Positions 42,524 to 52,679 of a DNA stretch of 64,000 bases are shown piece by piece. The notes under the pieces were generated by a model. The model saw only the letters and a program-made list of their open reading frames with translations, had not been told where the DNA came from and searched no databases. Each line of letters opens with the position of its first letter. Within the stretch, counting starts at the first letter, position 1. Source of the stretch: HGM04593 sp045588345 (lineage in GTDB: Bacteria; Bacteroidota; Bacteroidia; Bacteroidales; Bacteroidaceae). The position numbers were made by a program, and so were the translations under genes. The DNA lies in the NCBI GenBank assembly GCA_045588345.1, contig JAZNDZ010000109.1, positions 62,001-126,000 of the forward strand, given 5' to 3'.

Positions 42524-45500
42524 TTAGAGGTTAAGTTTTAGACCGAGATGGAAACTGCGTGTCTGCGGCAACAAACCGGCATCAACACCTTGGTACAACA
42601 CATGATTGTTTACAGAGAATTCAGGATCACGGCCGTCGTATTTCGTCAAGGTGAGCACATTCTCTGCAGCAACCCAAACCTTGAGTCCTTGTATCCAGTC
42701 TGCTGTAACAGGAATATCGTATGACAATTTGATGCTCTTTACCCTGAAGTATGAACCGTCCTCAATCCAACGGTCAGAGAAACGTGAGTTGCCGACCGGG
42801 TCACCGTAAGCGACTGCCGGAATATCAGTTTTCTGTCCATCGACACTCCAGCGATTAAGCAATGCAGATGTCTGATTGAAGAAACTTGAACCGCTCTCAA
42901 GTTGCTGACGATAATAATTGAACACATCGTTACCTACAGAATAGTTACAGTTTACATCCAACTGGAAATATTTGTATTTGAGACGAGTGAACAGGTTACC
43001 GTAGAAATCGGGGTTAGGATTACCGATAACAACCTTATCGTTCTCATCAATGAGACCCGGATTGTCACCTGGGTTGACATCTACAAACTTCATATCACCT
43101 GCCTTAAAGTATTGCTTATTGTTGGCTGCATCCATCTGATAAAGGGCAAGTTTATCCGCTTCTTCGCTGGAAGAGATAACACCGTCGGTCTTATATCCCC
43201 AGAATGAACCGATTGACTCGCCGACTTTTGTTACCACCTCTCCACCATATACAGTTACAGGGTCAAGATTCTCATCAAGAGCTGTAATCTCGTTCTCATA
43301 GTGACCGACTGATGCTCCGAGTTCCCATTGCCAGTTCTTTGTATTTATGAGTTTGGCATTGATAGTTGCCTCGAAACCGGTATTCTTGAGTTCACCACCG
43401 TTTGACCAGTACTTACCCATACCTGTAACATACTGGTACTGCTTCTGAACAAGCAGGTCGCTTGTCTTTGATGTATACCAGTCAAATGACAGGGCAAGGC
43501 GGTTATCAAAGAGAGAAGCATCTACACCGAGGTTCAAACGCGCAGTCTGCTCCCATTTCACGCCATCATTCTCAACGTTGCCCAATTGGAGTCCCATATA
43601 CTTGTCATAGAACTTAGATGCCTGCAAGTAACTGCGTGCAGCCAAATAGTCTATGGCATCGTTGCCGGTAATATCATATCCGGCACGCAACTTGAGCATA
43701 TTGACAGGTCTGATTTTGAACCATGACTCAGATGAGACAAGCCATGCAGCCTGAACAGATGGGAACAATCCCCAAGCGACACCGCACATCTTGATTGCAT
43801 CATCGGCATTGACACCTACACGTGATGAAGCCTCCATTGATGCAGCAATCTGAAGGAAATACTTTGTCTTGTATGAATAATCGGCAGACATATACCATGC
43901 CATGTTTGACCAGACATTCTTTTCGCCGGAACTTTTCTGATTTTCAAGACCCTCAACATTAAACTTGTTGTCACTACCTGAGTTGGATGCAGAAACACTG
44001 TTAGAGTCAAGATTGAAGTTTGTGTAACGGAAGCCTCCCATAACATCAAGACTATGCGCACCCAAAACCTTAGCCCATTCAACACGGGTATCACTTGACA
44101 ATGCTGTCTCTTTACCGAATGAAGAGGCGATATAGTTACCGATTCTGCTATTCAACGATGCCACATAGAAGTGATATCCCGGACGATCGGCCGGAGTTGA
44201 ATACGGCAGATAATAGTTCTCACTCAAACGGTGCAAAGAATAGTTGAAAGTCTCAGTAATCTTGAAATCTCCCCAAACATACTCTGGAGCAACAGTTATA
44301 CCCATATTTGTATACTCTGTCTCATTCTTCTGGGAACCGGAAGCTTTTGAAAGGATTGATACCGGGTTATAATATGAGTTGTTAGGATACGGAACACCGC
44401 TGGCTGCCACCACATCATAAGCAAATGTGTCACCAACATCAAGTATCGAACTCTTCTCGCCGGTAGTAGCGTAACGGTAAGGGCTGAGGAACGGAGACTT
44501 TATGTCAGCAAGAACACCGATAGAACTGATGGGGAATGCTGTAGGATCCTCACGCATACCGTCATCAAGAACCTCGCGACCGATACGCGCATAAGAAATG
44601 TCAATGCGTGTAGTGAAATTCTCGGCAAGCAAGATATCTGAATTCAAACGGATGTTCAAACGGTCGAAGTTATTGCTCTTCAGAGGAGAATCGGACATTG
44701 TATAACCGAAAGAGAAGTTATACATAGCAACATCGTCACCACCCTCTACATTAATCTTGTAGTTCTGAGTGAATGCCTCGCGATATATATAGTCGCTCCA
44801 GTCGGTATTGTTATGGAATTTGTCGTAATAGATAAAACCACTCACCAACTTGCCGTCGGCATTGTAAACAGGTCTATCGGAACGCAAGAAGTCAATATTG
44901 CGGTTTGCATTCACATCCATTGTACCTACAAGGTCATTGGCATACAAACGGTAAGACTCTGCACCCAACAAATCAAGGCTAGATGGTGCCATAGCGATAT
45001 TGGCATAAGCATTTACCGTAATGCGAGTTGCCATGCTCTCGCCACGTTTGGTGTTTATGAGGATAACGCCATTGGCTGCACGCGCGCCGTAAATGGCCGC
45101 ACCATTCTTGAGAACCTTTACATCGCGGATGTCATCTACATCGATAGCGTTGAGCACATTGTTGTAAAGACCCATATGAGATGTTGTACTGCCCTCTTGT
45201 ATATCCCATATTACACCATCCACTACCACCAAAGGCTGTGTATTGGCATTCAGAGAGTTAAGACCACGGATAAACATTACAGCACCAATACCGGGCGCTC
45301 CGGAACGGGTTATTGTACGGACATCGGCACCGAGTTTGTTCTGAATGTCGGCATCTACCGACAAAGCCCATGAACCTTCTTCAACAAAATCTCGCTCAGC
45401 GGAAATGACAATATCTTCGCTGTAGTTCTTGCTGAAGTTCTCGGGATAAAGACGTGCATTAACAACATCTGCATTGCCTACGGCTCTTTGAACAAGCAAG

Positions 45501-45838
45501 AAACCGTCGGTCGAGAAGTTAAGCAACGTCACGTATGACGGAATGGCCAACTTGTACTTACCGTTGAAGTCGGTCATCGCTGTAACTCTCTTGTGCCCTG
45601 TAGCCTGTACACGTACACCGGCCAAGGGTCTGTTGGTTGATGCATCATATACTGTACCTGAAATGGTGCGAACTTCTTTAGACTCCTCATCTTCAGTTTC
45701 GACCTTTACAGAATTGTCTACCACAAAACCGTCACGCCCCATGCCGGACGCTGTGGCTGCTGATGGCAACAGCATTAGCAGTGCCATCGAAATTTGCATA
45801 AATTGTCGTATATTCATAGTTAAAATCCTTTTTTTCAT
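42524..45838 (-). CDS. SusC/RagA-family TonB-linked outer-membrane transporter (pair A)
   Basis: This 1104-residue transporter has a signal peptide (to ~30), an acidic stretch, and a carboxypeptidase-regulatory-like domain (~57-135, RTISGTVYDASTNRPLAGV). The TonB plug (~140-270) carries the SusC signatures MFIRGLNSLNANTQPLVVVD and 'GARAANGVILINTKRG', and the barrel ends FHLGLKLNL. The plug's N-terminal 'VISAERDF' replaces the commoner 'ALGIKRE' type SusC sequence, so it is a divergent clade. It imports a ligand captured by the SusD encoded downstream. A fasciclin-domain lipoprotein is encoded 8 bp upstream. Confidence 0.92.
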   Translation of the reverse strand: MKKRILTMNIRQFMQISMALLMLLPSAATASGMGRDGFVVDNSVKVETEDEESKEVRTISGTVYDASTNRPLAGVRVQATGHKRVTAMTDFNGKYKLAIPSYVTLLNFSTDGFLLVQRAVGNADVVNARLYPENFSKNYSEDIVISAERDFVEEGSWALSVDADIQNKLGADVRTITRSGAPGIGAVMFIRGLNSLNANTQPLVVVDGVIWDIQEGSTTSHMGLYNNVLNAIDVDDIRDVKVLKNGAAIYGARAANGVILINTKRGESMATRITVNAYANIAMAPSSLDLLGAESYRLYANDLVGTMDVNANRNIDFLRSDRPVYNADGKLVSGFIYYDKFHNNTDWSDYIYREAFTQNYKINVEGGDDVAMYNFSFGYTMSDSPLKSNNFDRLNIRLNSDILLAENFTTRIDISYARIGREVLDDGMREDPTAFPISSIGVLADIKSPFLSPYRYATTGEKSSILDVGDTFAYDVVAASGVPYPNNSYYNPVSILSKASGSQKNETEYTNMGITVAPEYVWGDFKITETFNYSLHRLSENYYLPYSTPADRPGYHFYVASLNSRIGNYIASSFGKETALSSDTRVEWAKVLGAHSLDVMGGFRYTNFNLDSNSVSASNSGSDNKFNVEGLENQKSSGEKNVWSNMAWYMSADYSYKTKYFLQIAASMEASSRVGVNADDAIKMCGVAWGLFPSVQAAWLVSSESWFKIRPVNMLKLRAGYDITGNDAIDYLAARSYLQASKFYDKYMGLQLGNVENDGVKWEQTARLNLGVDASLFDNRLALSFDWYTSKTSDLLVQKQYQYVTGMGKYWSNGGELKNTGFEATINAKLINTKNWQWELGASVGHYENEITALDENLDPVTVYGGEVVTKVGESIGSFWGYKTDGVISSSEEADKLALYQMDAANNKQYFKAGDMKFVDVNPGDNPGLIDENDKVVIGNPNPDFYGNLFTRLKYKYFQLDVNCNYSVGNDVFNYYRQQLESGSSFFNQTSALLNRWSVDGQKTDIPAVAYGDPVGNSRFSDRWIEDGSYFRVKSIKLSYDIPVTADWIQGLKVWVAAENVLTLTKYDGRDPEFSVNNHVLYQGVDAGLLPQTRSFHLGLKLNL

Positions 45839-45846
45839 CTTACAAA

Positions 45847-47508
45847 CTATTCTTCGTCGAAAACTGGTATGAACATAAACTTGTCGAGGCGCAAGGATGT
45901 GTCATTATTATTCTTGTCCCTGACAGTCGCTATATTGATAGTAATAGTATAATCATCTTTATTTCCTGTGTTGTAATACTCGCAAACAGGAATATCAACA
46001 ATAAACGGAGCATCACCTTTTGTCAAGAAGATAGTATCCACGCGAGTATGGTCAACTGTAATATTGTCGGTTGACACAAGAGACGAGGTACCTCTCTTTA
46101 GGTTGAATTTGATTTGCTGAGGCTTCAACTCTTCGGCCTTGATATCGCTGTTTGTGATGTTTCTTGGAACAAGAATAGCGGCAACCTTGTATTTTGCAGA
46201 AAGCAGATTGGGAACTGCATATGTTGCGTTTACTGCAGATTTCACAGCATCATCACCGACCTGATAGTAAGCACTACCCGACACAGTAGAATTGATGAAT
46301 GCAGAATCCTTGTTAATGCTATTCTCATACGCTGGCACTACCGCTGTGAAGACCTTGCTTTGAGTTGTAATCATTCCTGTGTTCTCACCCTCGAGGAATA
46401 CCGTATCATGGAACAACTCAAGAGGAGTGAACGGGAATTCATCGATTATCTTGAAATGACCATTAGAAAGCACTTTCTCAAATATCACATGCTCCTCAAG
46501 CTGGGCCTCGGGGAACAAGGCACGACGACCCGAACGGTATGCAGGCATGATGGAATCGGGAGCATCCACGTATCTTTGCTCTTTTTCGCTATAGGTCAAA
46601 TATTTCAAGAAGTTGAGACGCGGATAATAGTTACGCAACGAGTCGCGGTACTCCTTATCCATTGTACTTGGTCTTGTGGCTGTAGGGTTATACTGGAAGT
46701 AAGAATCAAACAGGTTTATCTGTTTCTCCCACACTTCATTTGTAGGGATATACACCGTATACAGCGAATCCTCTGCATCAAGGTTGCCTACACCACCCCA
46801 AACAGTCAGCCACTTGTTATTGAAGACAAATACAGAATCAAGATAAATCTGCTGACCATTGAGGATAGGTCCCTTGATACTCAGGTATTCATTGAAATTG
46901 TTCTCATTGAACGAGTGCAGATAATTGCCAACAGAATCAATATTGTGCGCAACCCTCAGGAATTCCCAAATATTGTATCTGTACTCCGAAGGTTTGGATA
47001 TCTTGTGCAAGACACCATTCAATACACGGATATTTCTATCTTTAATCTCCTGGCCGTCGAATGTGTATTCGTTCCCTTCACCTTCGAATACGGCAACTTT
47101 ACCATTGAGAAGCAATATCTTATTCTCTTCGTCAAGTTTGCCATTGGCTGCACGCAAATGGTTTGCAACATGCGCCATGACGAAATTTTTGAAAACATCA
47201 TCACGTTTGCCGTCTTGCACTTCCTTTATAAGAGAGTCTTTGTTGAAACCATTTACAGGTGCCCATACAGTATATACTCTTGTCTTGTTGAAAAGAGAAT
47301 CTGCGCAATGTTTACCGCAACTGTCAACCACCTCCATGAAATCCGATAATTCGGAATCCGAAGTCATCACTTCGTATAGAGTCTTATCAGCATTAGGAAC
47401 CTCATCGGTTACCTTCAGGCTTTCAGAATCCTCACAAGATGAAGCCATGAGGAGAGTGCTGCACAACATCACTCCAGCAAGAATTTTATGTTTAAAAATT
47501 GTATTCAT
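45847..47508 (-). CDS. Fasciclin-domain surface lipoprotein (pair A)
   Basis: This 553-residue lipoprotein has Cys25 in MASSCEDS followed by acidic residues, the Bacteroidota surface-export signal. Residues ~42-175 form a FAS1 (fasciclin) domain: LYEVMTSDSELSDFMEVVD, TVWAPVNGFNKDS and NIRVLNGVLHKIS. A second, diverged FAS1-like segment covers ~185-380 (VYIPTNEVWEKQINLF, 'NGHFKIIDEFPFTPLELF'), then a beta-rich C-terminal domain. FAS1 domains mediate adhesion to proteins or glycans. Placement between two SusCD pairs suggests an accessory surface ligand-binding subunit. Confidence 0.83.
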   Translation of the reverse strand: MNTIFKHKILAGVMLCSTLLMASSCEDSESLKVTDEVPNADKTLYEVMTSDSELSDFMEVVDSCGKHCADSLFNKTRVYTVWAPVNGFNKDSLIKEVQDGKRDDVFKNFVMAHVANHLRAANGKLDEENKILLLNGKVAVFEGEGNEYTFDGQEIKDRNIRVLNGVLHKISKPSEYRYNIWEFLRVAHNIDSVGNYLHSFNENNFNEYLSIKGPILNGQQIYLDSVFVFNNKWLTVWGGVGNLDAEDSLYTVYIPTNEVWEKQINLFDSYFQYNPTATRPSTMDKEYRDSLRNYYPRLNFLKYLTYSEKEQRYVDAPDSIMPAYRSGRRALFPEAQLEEHVIFEKVLSNGHFKIIDEFPFTPLELFHDTVFLEGENTGMITTQSKVFTAVVPAYENSINKDSAFINSTVSGSAYYQVGDDAVKSAVNATYAVPNLLSAKYKVAAILVPRNITNSDIKAEELKPQQIKFNLKRGTSSLVSTDNITVDHTRVDTIFLTKGDAPFIVDIPVCEYYNTGNKDDYTITINIATVRDKNNNDTSLRLDKFMFIPVFDEE

Positions 47509-47607
47509 ATATATAAGTTTTTTTTCTTTCTATAAACGCATCAACAACATCAACCGGATTTATTGGAAAAGATGCCGCCGACACTATATAAAATCCTTTA
47601 TCATCTA

Positions 47608-49332
47608 TCAGTTCATCTCGGTTGAGGAGTCTTCTTTTCCGTAAACCGGATTCTGTTCCAATAGTTTGTTGAATCGCAATTCATCTATGTAGATTGGCAT
47701 GAAAAGACCGTCTATCGTAGAGAGTTTAGTCTTTACAGCATCTGCATCTTTGTCAAGTTTGTCGGCAACAAACCTGATATTGGCTGTTGTTCCCTCACGC
47801 AAGGCTTTGCGGACAAGGTCGAACCAACGCTTGCCTTCAAATGTAAGTTCAAGCAGACGCTCGTTGAGGATAAGGTCTGAAATTTGTGTCCTGTCAAAAG
47901 GTTTGTAGTCATCAACTTCAATTGGGTTTTCCATTTTTGTTGTGTCTACACGTGAGCGTACATTTATGGCTCTTACAATACCTACAGCCTCAGCATAGTC
48001 ATCTTCTGTAGCAGCAGAGCGCTCTACCAATGCTTCAGCCATCATCAGCAACACATCGGTCTTACGATATACAATCCAGTTTGCATCATACTCGTCTTTT
48101 TTGCGGAAGTCGGTTGCAGGAGAGCTCTTGGCTGAATATTTTGCCACGTAGTAAGACTTGTCATCTTCCGATGCTTCGGGCGCATCAATGTAGGAATAAC
48201 GGCGCAAATCATCCTCCTCGAATTTTGAGAGAAGGGTTGAAGGAACTACAAGGTTGCAGTTATGGTTATCCTCTGAACCATACATGTTATAAGCACCCAT
48301 TGCTGGTCCTTTCGCATTCTCGCCTGAAATCTGGAACTCAAATATTGATTCGCGGGAATTCTTTGTTCCAAAGATGTCATCGTATGCAGAACTATAATAA
48401 TCCTTCTTTGCCTCCTCAGTTCCCATATTCTGAATAAGGTTGTATGGGTAACGCTCGCTGTTGTTCATTCCCTCAAAACTCTGCTCGTACAACTGGTCCA
48501 TATTGCTGATTACATCGCGACAGTCACTGATGCAATCATCATAATACTTCTGCACGTCAACACCTGCAAGGAGTTCCGCTGTTTCCTCATCCTGCTTAGG
48601 CAATTGCTGATAATATGTCGCAAAAGCAGCACGCCAGAGGTTTACATCGGCCTTCATTGCCAATACAGCATTCAAAGTAATGCGTCCATAGTTCTGCTCT
48701 GGTGATGAGTAGTTACCCGACTTCATTACAAGTTTCTCGGCCTTTTCAAGGTCGGTCATGATAAAGTCAAGAGCCTCCAACGGATGCACCTGGGGGTACT
48801 CAGGCATATTGTTGTCATCGGCAACAACTTCGCGCGCCAACGGTATATCCCGGAAAGCACGTAACAGATAGAAATGTCCAAGCGCACGCAAAGCATACAT
48901 TTCTCCAAGCACCACATTAAGGTCGCCCTCTGAGAAATCTGGGTCGCGTTCTACAACCTGTGGAGCCCTGTCAATAACAAGGTTTGCTGTCTGTATTGCC
49001 TCATAATATATAGCCCAATCACAATACGAATTCTCATCAAGAAGATTCGCCTGCACAATATATCTGATATTATCAGGACCGCTCTCCCTGAATGTCAGGT
49101 TATCGGCACGCAATTCGCCCCATACAATGGCCTTCTCCACAGCATCGGTGCTCAACATGTTCAGATATGCTTTCGCAAGGACACCGTTTACATCTTCTTT
49201 TGACTGCCAAAAATGCTCTTCGGTAATAACTTCAGGGGGTATGATTGTCAAATAATCGGTACATGAAGTCATGCCGCAGGCCACAAGAGCAGCCGCAAGG
49301 AGTTTCTTATATATATTAGATATTCTTTTCAT
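47608..49332 (-). CDS. SusD/RagB-family lipoprotein (pair B)
   Basis: This 574-residue SusD homologue is taken from MKRISNIYKKLL (a second Met 9 bp upstream is equally possible). The lipobox ends MTSC (Cys24). Family features are HFWQSKEDVNGVLAKAYLNM, YYEAIQTANLVIDR, LGEMYALRALGHFYLLRAF, 'LLMMAEALVERS' and LILNERLLELTFEGKRWFDLVR. The canonical C-terminal 'NP...QN' is present as LEQNPVY. It lies 12 bp after its SusC and should form the substrate lid. Ligand unknown. Confidence 0.93.
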   Translation of the reverse strand: MKRISNIYKKLLAAALVACGMTSCTDYLTIIPPEVITEEHFWQSKEDVNGVLAKAYLNMLSTDAVEKAIVWGELRADNLTFRESGPDNIRYIVQANLLDENSYCDWAIYYEAIQTANLVIDRAPQVVERDPDFSEGDLNVVLGEMYALRALGHFYLLRAFRDIPLAREVVADDNNMPEYPQVHPLEALDFIMTDLEKAEKLVMKSGNYSSPEQNYGRITLNAVLAMKADVNLWRAAFATYYQQLPKQDEETAELLAGVDVQKYYDDCISDCRDVISNMDQLYEQSFEGMNNSERYPYNLIQNMGTEEAKKDYYSSAYDDIFGTKNSRESIFEFQISGENAKGPAMGAYNMYGSEDNHNCNLVVPSTLLSKFEEDDLRRYSYIDAPEASEDDKSYYVAKYSAKSSPATDFRKKDEYDANWIVYRKTDVLLMMAEALVERSAATEDDYAEAVGIVRAINVRSRVDTTKMENPIEVDDYKPFDRTQISDLILNERLLELTFEGKRWFDLVRKALREGTTANIRFVADKLDKDADAVKTKLSTIDGLFMPIYIDELRFNKLLEQNPVYGKEDSSTEMN

Positions 49333-49344
49333 AATCGTCAACTT

Positions 49345-52300
49345 TTAGAAACCGAGTGAAACTGAAACTGTATATGAACGTGAACGAGGTGTCTTTGAGT
49401 TGTCGTATGCTATACCTTCACCTCCATTCGCAACCTCAGGATCAAGACCTGTATACTTGCTCCAGATGAACAAGTTGTCTGCCGAAACAAACAGGTTAAG
49501 ATTCTTCAGGCCGATTTTCTTTATCCACTCCGGTTCAAATGAATAAGAGAGCTGCACATAAGACAGACGGATATAAGAAGCATCCTCTACGTAACGGTCG
49601 CTACCGAGATAGTTGTATGAATTACCGCCACCGTATACGGCACGTGGAATCTCTGTAATGTCACCCTCCTTGCGCCAGCGCCAGTTAACGGCACGGCTCT
49701 GGTTGTCAAATGTAGACATATTCTCGAATGACATACGTGAGCTGTTCACAACGTCAACATCCCAACGGTATGTAAAGCTGCTGCGCAAAGTCCATTTCTT
49801 GTAACGCAATGTGAAACCGAAACCACCCTGAGCCTTTGGGTTTGAGTTACCCAAATATACAATATCAAGCTGGTTGATTGTACCGTCATGGTTTATATCC
49901 TCATATATTGCATCACCACCACGGAACTCATACATATTCTTGTTCTCTTCGGTATCGTAGAAAAGACCTACTCGTTTAGGAGTACCGTCGGCCTTGTAAA
50001 CCACGTTTCCGTCTTGGTCGCGTACGATAGGACATGTGCCGTTGCGGCCTTCAGCCTCTTCGGCAAGAGCCTTCTCCCAATTCTTGTAACTGTAACGGTA
50101 TACACCCTTATAACGGAAACCATAGATTGCTCCACATGGATTGCCTATCTGGAAACGAGGAAGATACTTTGTATTTTCAGGAGTTTCGTACTTTCCGTTC
50201 TTCTGCTCAAGATAAGCCTCCTCAAGTTCAAGAATCTCATTGTAGTTCTTACCCACATTGAAGTATAATGACAATGAAAGGTCTTTGGCAATCTTAAGGT
50301 TATTGAGATTCAAGTTAACCTCCCAACCTGAGTTGCGCATTGAACCGGAGTTCTTGTATGCAAGATTCTTGTAACCCGTTGTTGAAGGAATCTTATAATT
50401 AGAAATCAACTGGTCAGATGTAGTACCGCTATAGTAGTTGAATGCACCGGTAACCCTATCGTTGAAGAAACCGAAGTCGGAACCGATGTTCCACTCGCTC
50501 TTGCGTGAACAACGGAGGTCGGTCAAACGGATGCCTTCCATCTGGAAAGCAGCCATACCCAGATAACTCAAGTTGTTGTAAGTTTTGTATGTGTTGAATG
50601 TCTTGTTATCGCCTGGAGCATGACCGTCCATACCCCAACCCGGACGCAGAGACAACATGCTCAATACAGGACGTGCCCACTCCATCCAAGACTCATCGAT
50701 AATGTTCCAACGTGCTGACAACGAAGGATAAGCAACCCATTTTCTGTCATCACCCATTGATGTAAGACCCTCGCCACGCAAAGCAAAACGCAAAGAATAC
50801 TTTGACATATATGAGTAGTGGGCATCGTACACGAAACTGATGTTTCTATTCTCCCACTTACCTGTTGAAGCAGAAGGCAGACCAATTGTAGAACTACTTA
50901 TGTTACCAGTAGGAAGACCCGTTGATGTTGAGTTCTGGTGACTACCGGTACCTGTCCTCAACTCAAATTGGGCATTCATGGTCATGAAGTGATTCTTGCT
51001 GCCCAACCACGGAGTGAAAATGAGCTGGTGACGTGTAGTAAAGTTCAAGCTCTTACTATCCTGTGATTCCGATTTATTCTTCTCGTCAACTGTCCAGTTG
51101 TCCTTTGACAATGAAGACGGAGAATAGAGCGTACCCGAAGATGTTGAGGCATTGAGGTTTACCATACCGCGATATTTCAACTGGGTCTCGTTGTCTTCAA
51201 GACCGAGCAGATTGTACTCGAATGTAATCTGAGGACTTATACTATAGTTCTCAGTATAATATTCTGCCAAATCACCAACGGCGATAGGATTCTTTCTGCT
51301 CTGCAATGAAGACTCAAAGACATTCGGGTCCTTGTATTTCAACATAGAGTAATACTCATCGGTGTTGTTGCCGAACTCATCCTGCTTGTAGATACTCATG
51401 TTAGGCATCATCAACAGTGAGTTATAAAGAAGGTCCATTGTATTTCTTCTCTGTTTGGTATATGTAAATGAGAAGTCTGCAATTACCTTGATTCGCTCCG
51501 AGACGTAGTAGTCAAGAGCCAAACGCGCTGTAAAACGCTGCAGATACTGACCGATGACCTGACCGGTCTCATCGTTGTAACCACCGGAAATACGGAATGC
51601 GGCCTTTTCGCCACCACCGGAAAGGTTGATGTTGTAATCGTTCTTGTAACCGTGCTTTGAAACAGCATCTACCCAATCGGTATTGTTGTTGTAGTTCTCA
51701 TATTCAGGGAATGTCTTGTCATAGTTCAACTCCGGTATGACAACAGACTGCCTGTTCTGGTTAAAGAGTGCCTGTTTGATGAGCATTGTATAATCATCAC
51801 CGTTGAGCAACTTCATGCCGCTTGGTGTCCACTTGTCCTGGAACTTGTAAGAGAAACTTACACGGGTAGGACCACGCTTACCGCGCTTTGTCTTGATTTT
51901 GATGACACCATTTGCACCACGTGAACCATACACAGCACACGAAGCAGCATCCTTCAACACCTCAATTTCGGCAATATCCTCGGTGTTGACCATAAGGAGT
52001 TCTGCGAACTTGTCTTCTGTAGCATCTTCAAAAGAGAAACTTTGTGCATCCACCTCAAAGATATTGTCGTCGACAACGATAAGAGGAGTTGCATCACCTT
52101 CAAGTGTTGAATTACCACGAAGACGCATCTGTGTTCCCGAACCAACGTCACCGGAAGTGAATACGACATCAAGACCTGCAATCTGACCCTGAAGAGCCTG
52201 GTCAACAGATGAGAACGAAAGTCCCTCCATGTCTTCCATGCTGATTTTCTGGGTAGCGTGCGTCATCTCTCTCTCAAGGATATCAAGACCGCCTGAACGC

Positions 52301-52653
52301 TGAACCTGCTTTGCAACAATCTGTACCTCCTCGAGCATATTGTCCTCCACCATCTTGATGTTGAAGACTGTACGGCTGCCGATTGGAATACGCTGAGTCT
52401 TGTAACCGATGTATGTTACCTCAAGCTCGTTAGCCGTACTCTTGACTGTCATTGAGAAGTTACCCTCAAAGTCGGTTGCGCAATGGTTGATGATACGGTT
52501 ACTCTTGTCACGCTCGGTGATGTTCACCATAATTAGTGGACCTTCGGCGTCACTGGTTATCGTACCAGAAATTCTCGCACCTTTTTGTGCAAACACAGAA
52601 CTGCCCAGAGAGCAGAAAAGCACGAGTAGTAATAAATGTTTTATCTTTATCAT
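49345..52653 (-). CDS. SusC/RagA-family TonB-linked outer-membrane transporter (pair B)
   Basis: This 1102-residue transporter has a signal peptide ending VFAQ and a carboxypeptidase-regulatory-like domain (~25-112; ISGTITSDAEGPLIMVNI, NELEVTYIGYKTQRI). The plug (~115-265) includes 'MRLRGNSTLEGDATPLIVVD' and GSRGANGVIKIKTKRG, followed by a 22-strand barrel ending SYTVSVSLGF. Its N-terminal domain differs from pair A's SusC, so the two pairs are ancient paralogues rather than a recent duplication. It is encoded between the large fasciclin lipoprotein (26 bp upstream) and SusD B. Confidence 0.93.
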   Translation of the reverse strand: MIKIKHLLLLVLFCSLGSSVFAQKGARISGTITSDAEGPLIMVNITERDKSNRIINHCATDFEGNFSMTVKSTANELEVTYIGYKTQRIPIGSRTVFNIKMVEDNMLEEVQIVAKQVQRSGGLDILEREMTHATQKISMEDMEGLSFSSVDQALQGQIAGLDVVFTSGDVGSGTQMRLRGNSTLEGDATPLIVVDDNIFEVDAQSFSFEDATEDKFAELLMVNTEDIAEIEVLKDAASCAVYGSRGANGVIKIKTKRGKRGPTRVSFSYKFQDKWTPSGMKLLNGDDYTMLIKQALFNQNRQSVVIPELNYDKTFPEYENYNNNTDWVDAVSKHGYKNDYNINLSGGGEKAAFRISGGYNDETGQVIGQYLQRFTARLALDYYVSERIKVIADFSFTYTKQRRNTMDLLYNSLLMMPNMSIYKQDEFGNNTDEYYSMLKYKDPNVFESSLQSRKNPIAVGDLAEYYTENYSISPQITFEYNLLGLEDNETQLKYRGMVNLNASTSSGTLYSPSSLSKDNWTVDEKNKSESQDSKSLNFTTRHQLIFTPWLGSKNHFMTMNAQFELRTGTGSHQNSTSTGLPTGNISSSTIGLPSASTGKWENRNISFVYDAHYSYMSKYSLRFALRGEGLTSMGDDRKWVAYPSLSARWNIIDESWMEWARPVLSMLSLRPGWGMDGHAPGDNKTFNTYKTYNNLSYLGMAAFQMEGIRLTDLRCSRKSEWNIGSDFGFFNDRVTGAFNYYSGTTSDQLISNYKIPSTTGYKNLAYKNSGSMRNSGWEVNLNLNNLKIAKDLSLSLYFNVGKNYNEILELEEAYLEQKNGKYETPENTKYLPRFQIGNPCGAIYGFRYKGVYRYSYKNWEKALAEEAEGRNGTCPIVRDQDGNVVYKADGTPKRVGLFYDTEENKNMYEFRGGDAIYEDINHDGTINQLDIVYLGNSNPKAQGGFGFTLRYKKWTLRSSFTYRWDVDVVNSSRMSFENMSTFDNQSRAVNWRWRKEGDITEIPRAVYGGGNSYNYLGSDRYVEDASYIRLSYVQLSYSFEPEWIKKIGLKNLNLFVSADNLFIWSKYTGLDPEVANGGEGIAYDNSKTPRSRSYTVSVSLGF

Positions 52654-52679
52654 GGCTAATTATGTTTATTCTACATCAC

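Noticed and set aside
46114..47349. 411-codon open frame on the plus strand
   Set aside because: It is antisense to the fasciclin lipoprotein gene, has no signal peptide or family motif, and its composition is a mirror of the real gene's codon pattern.
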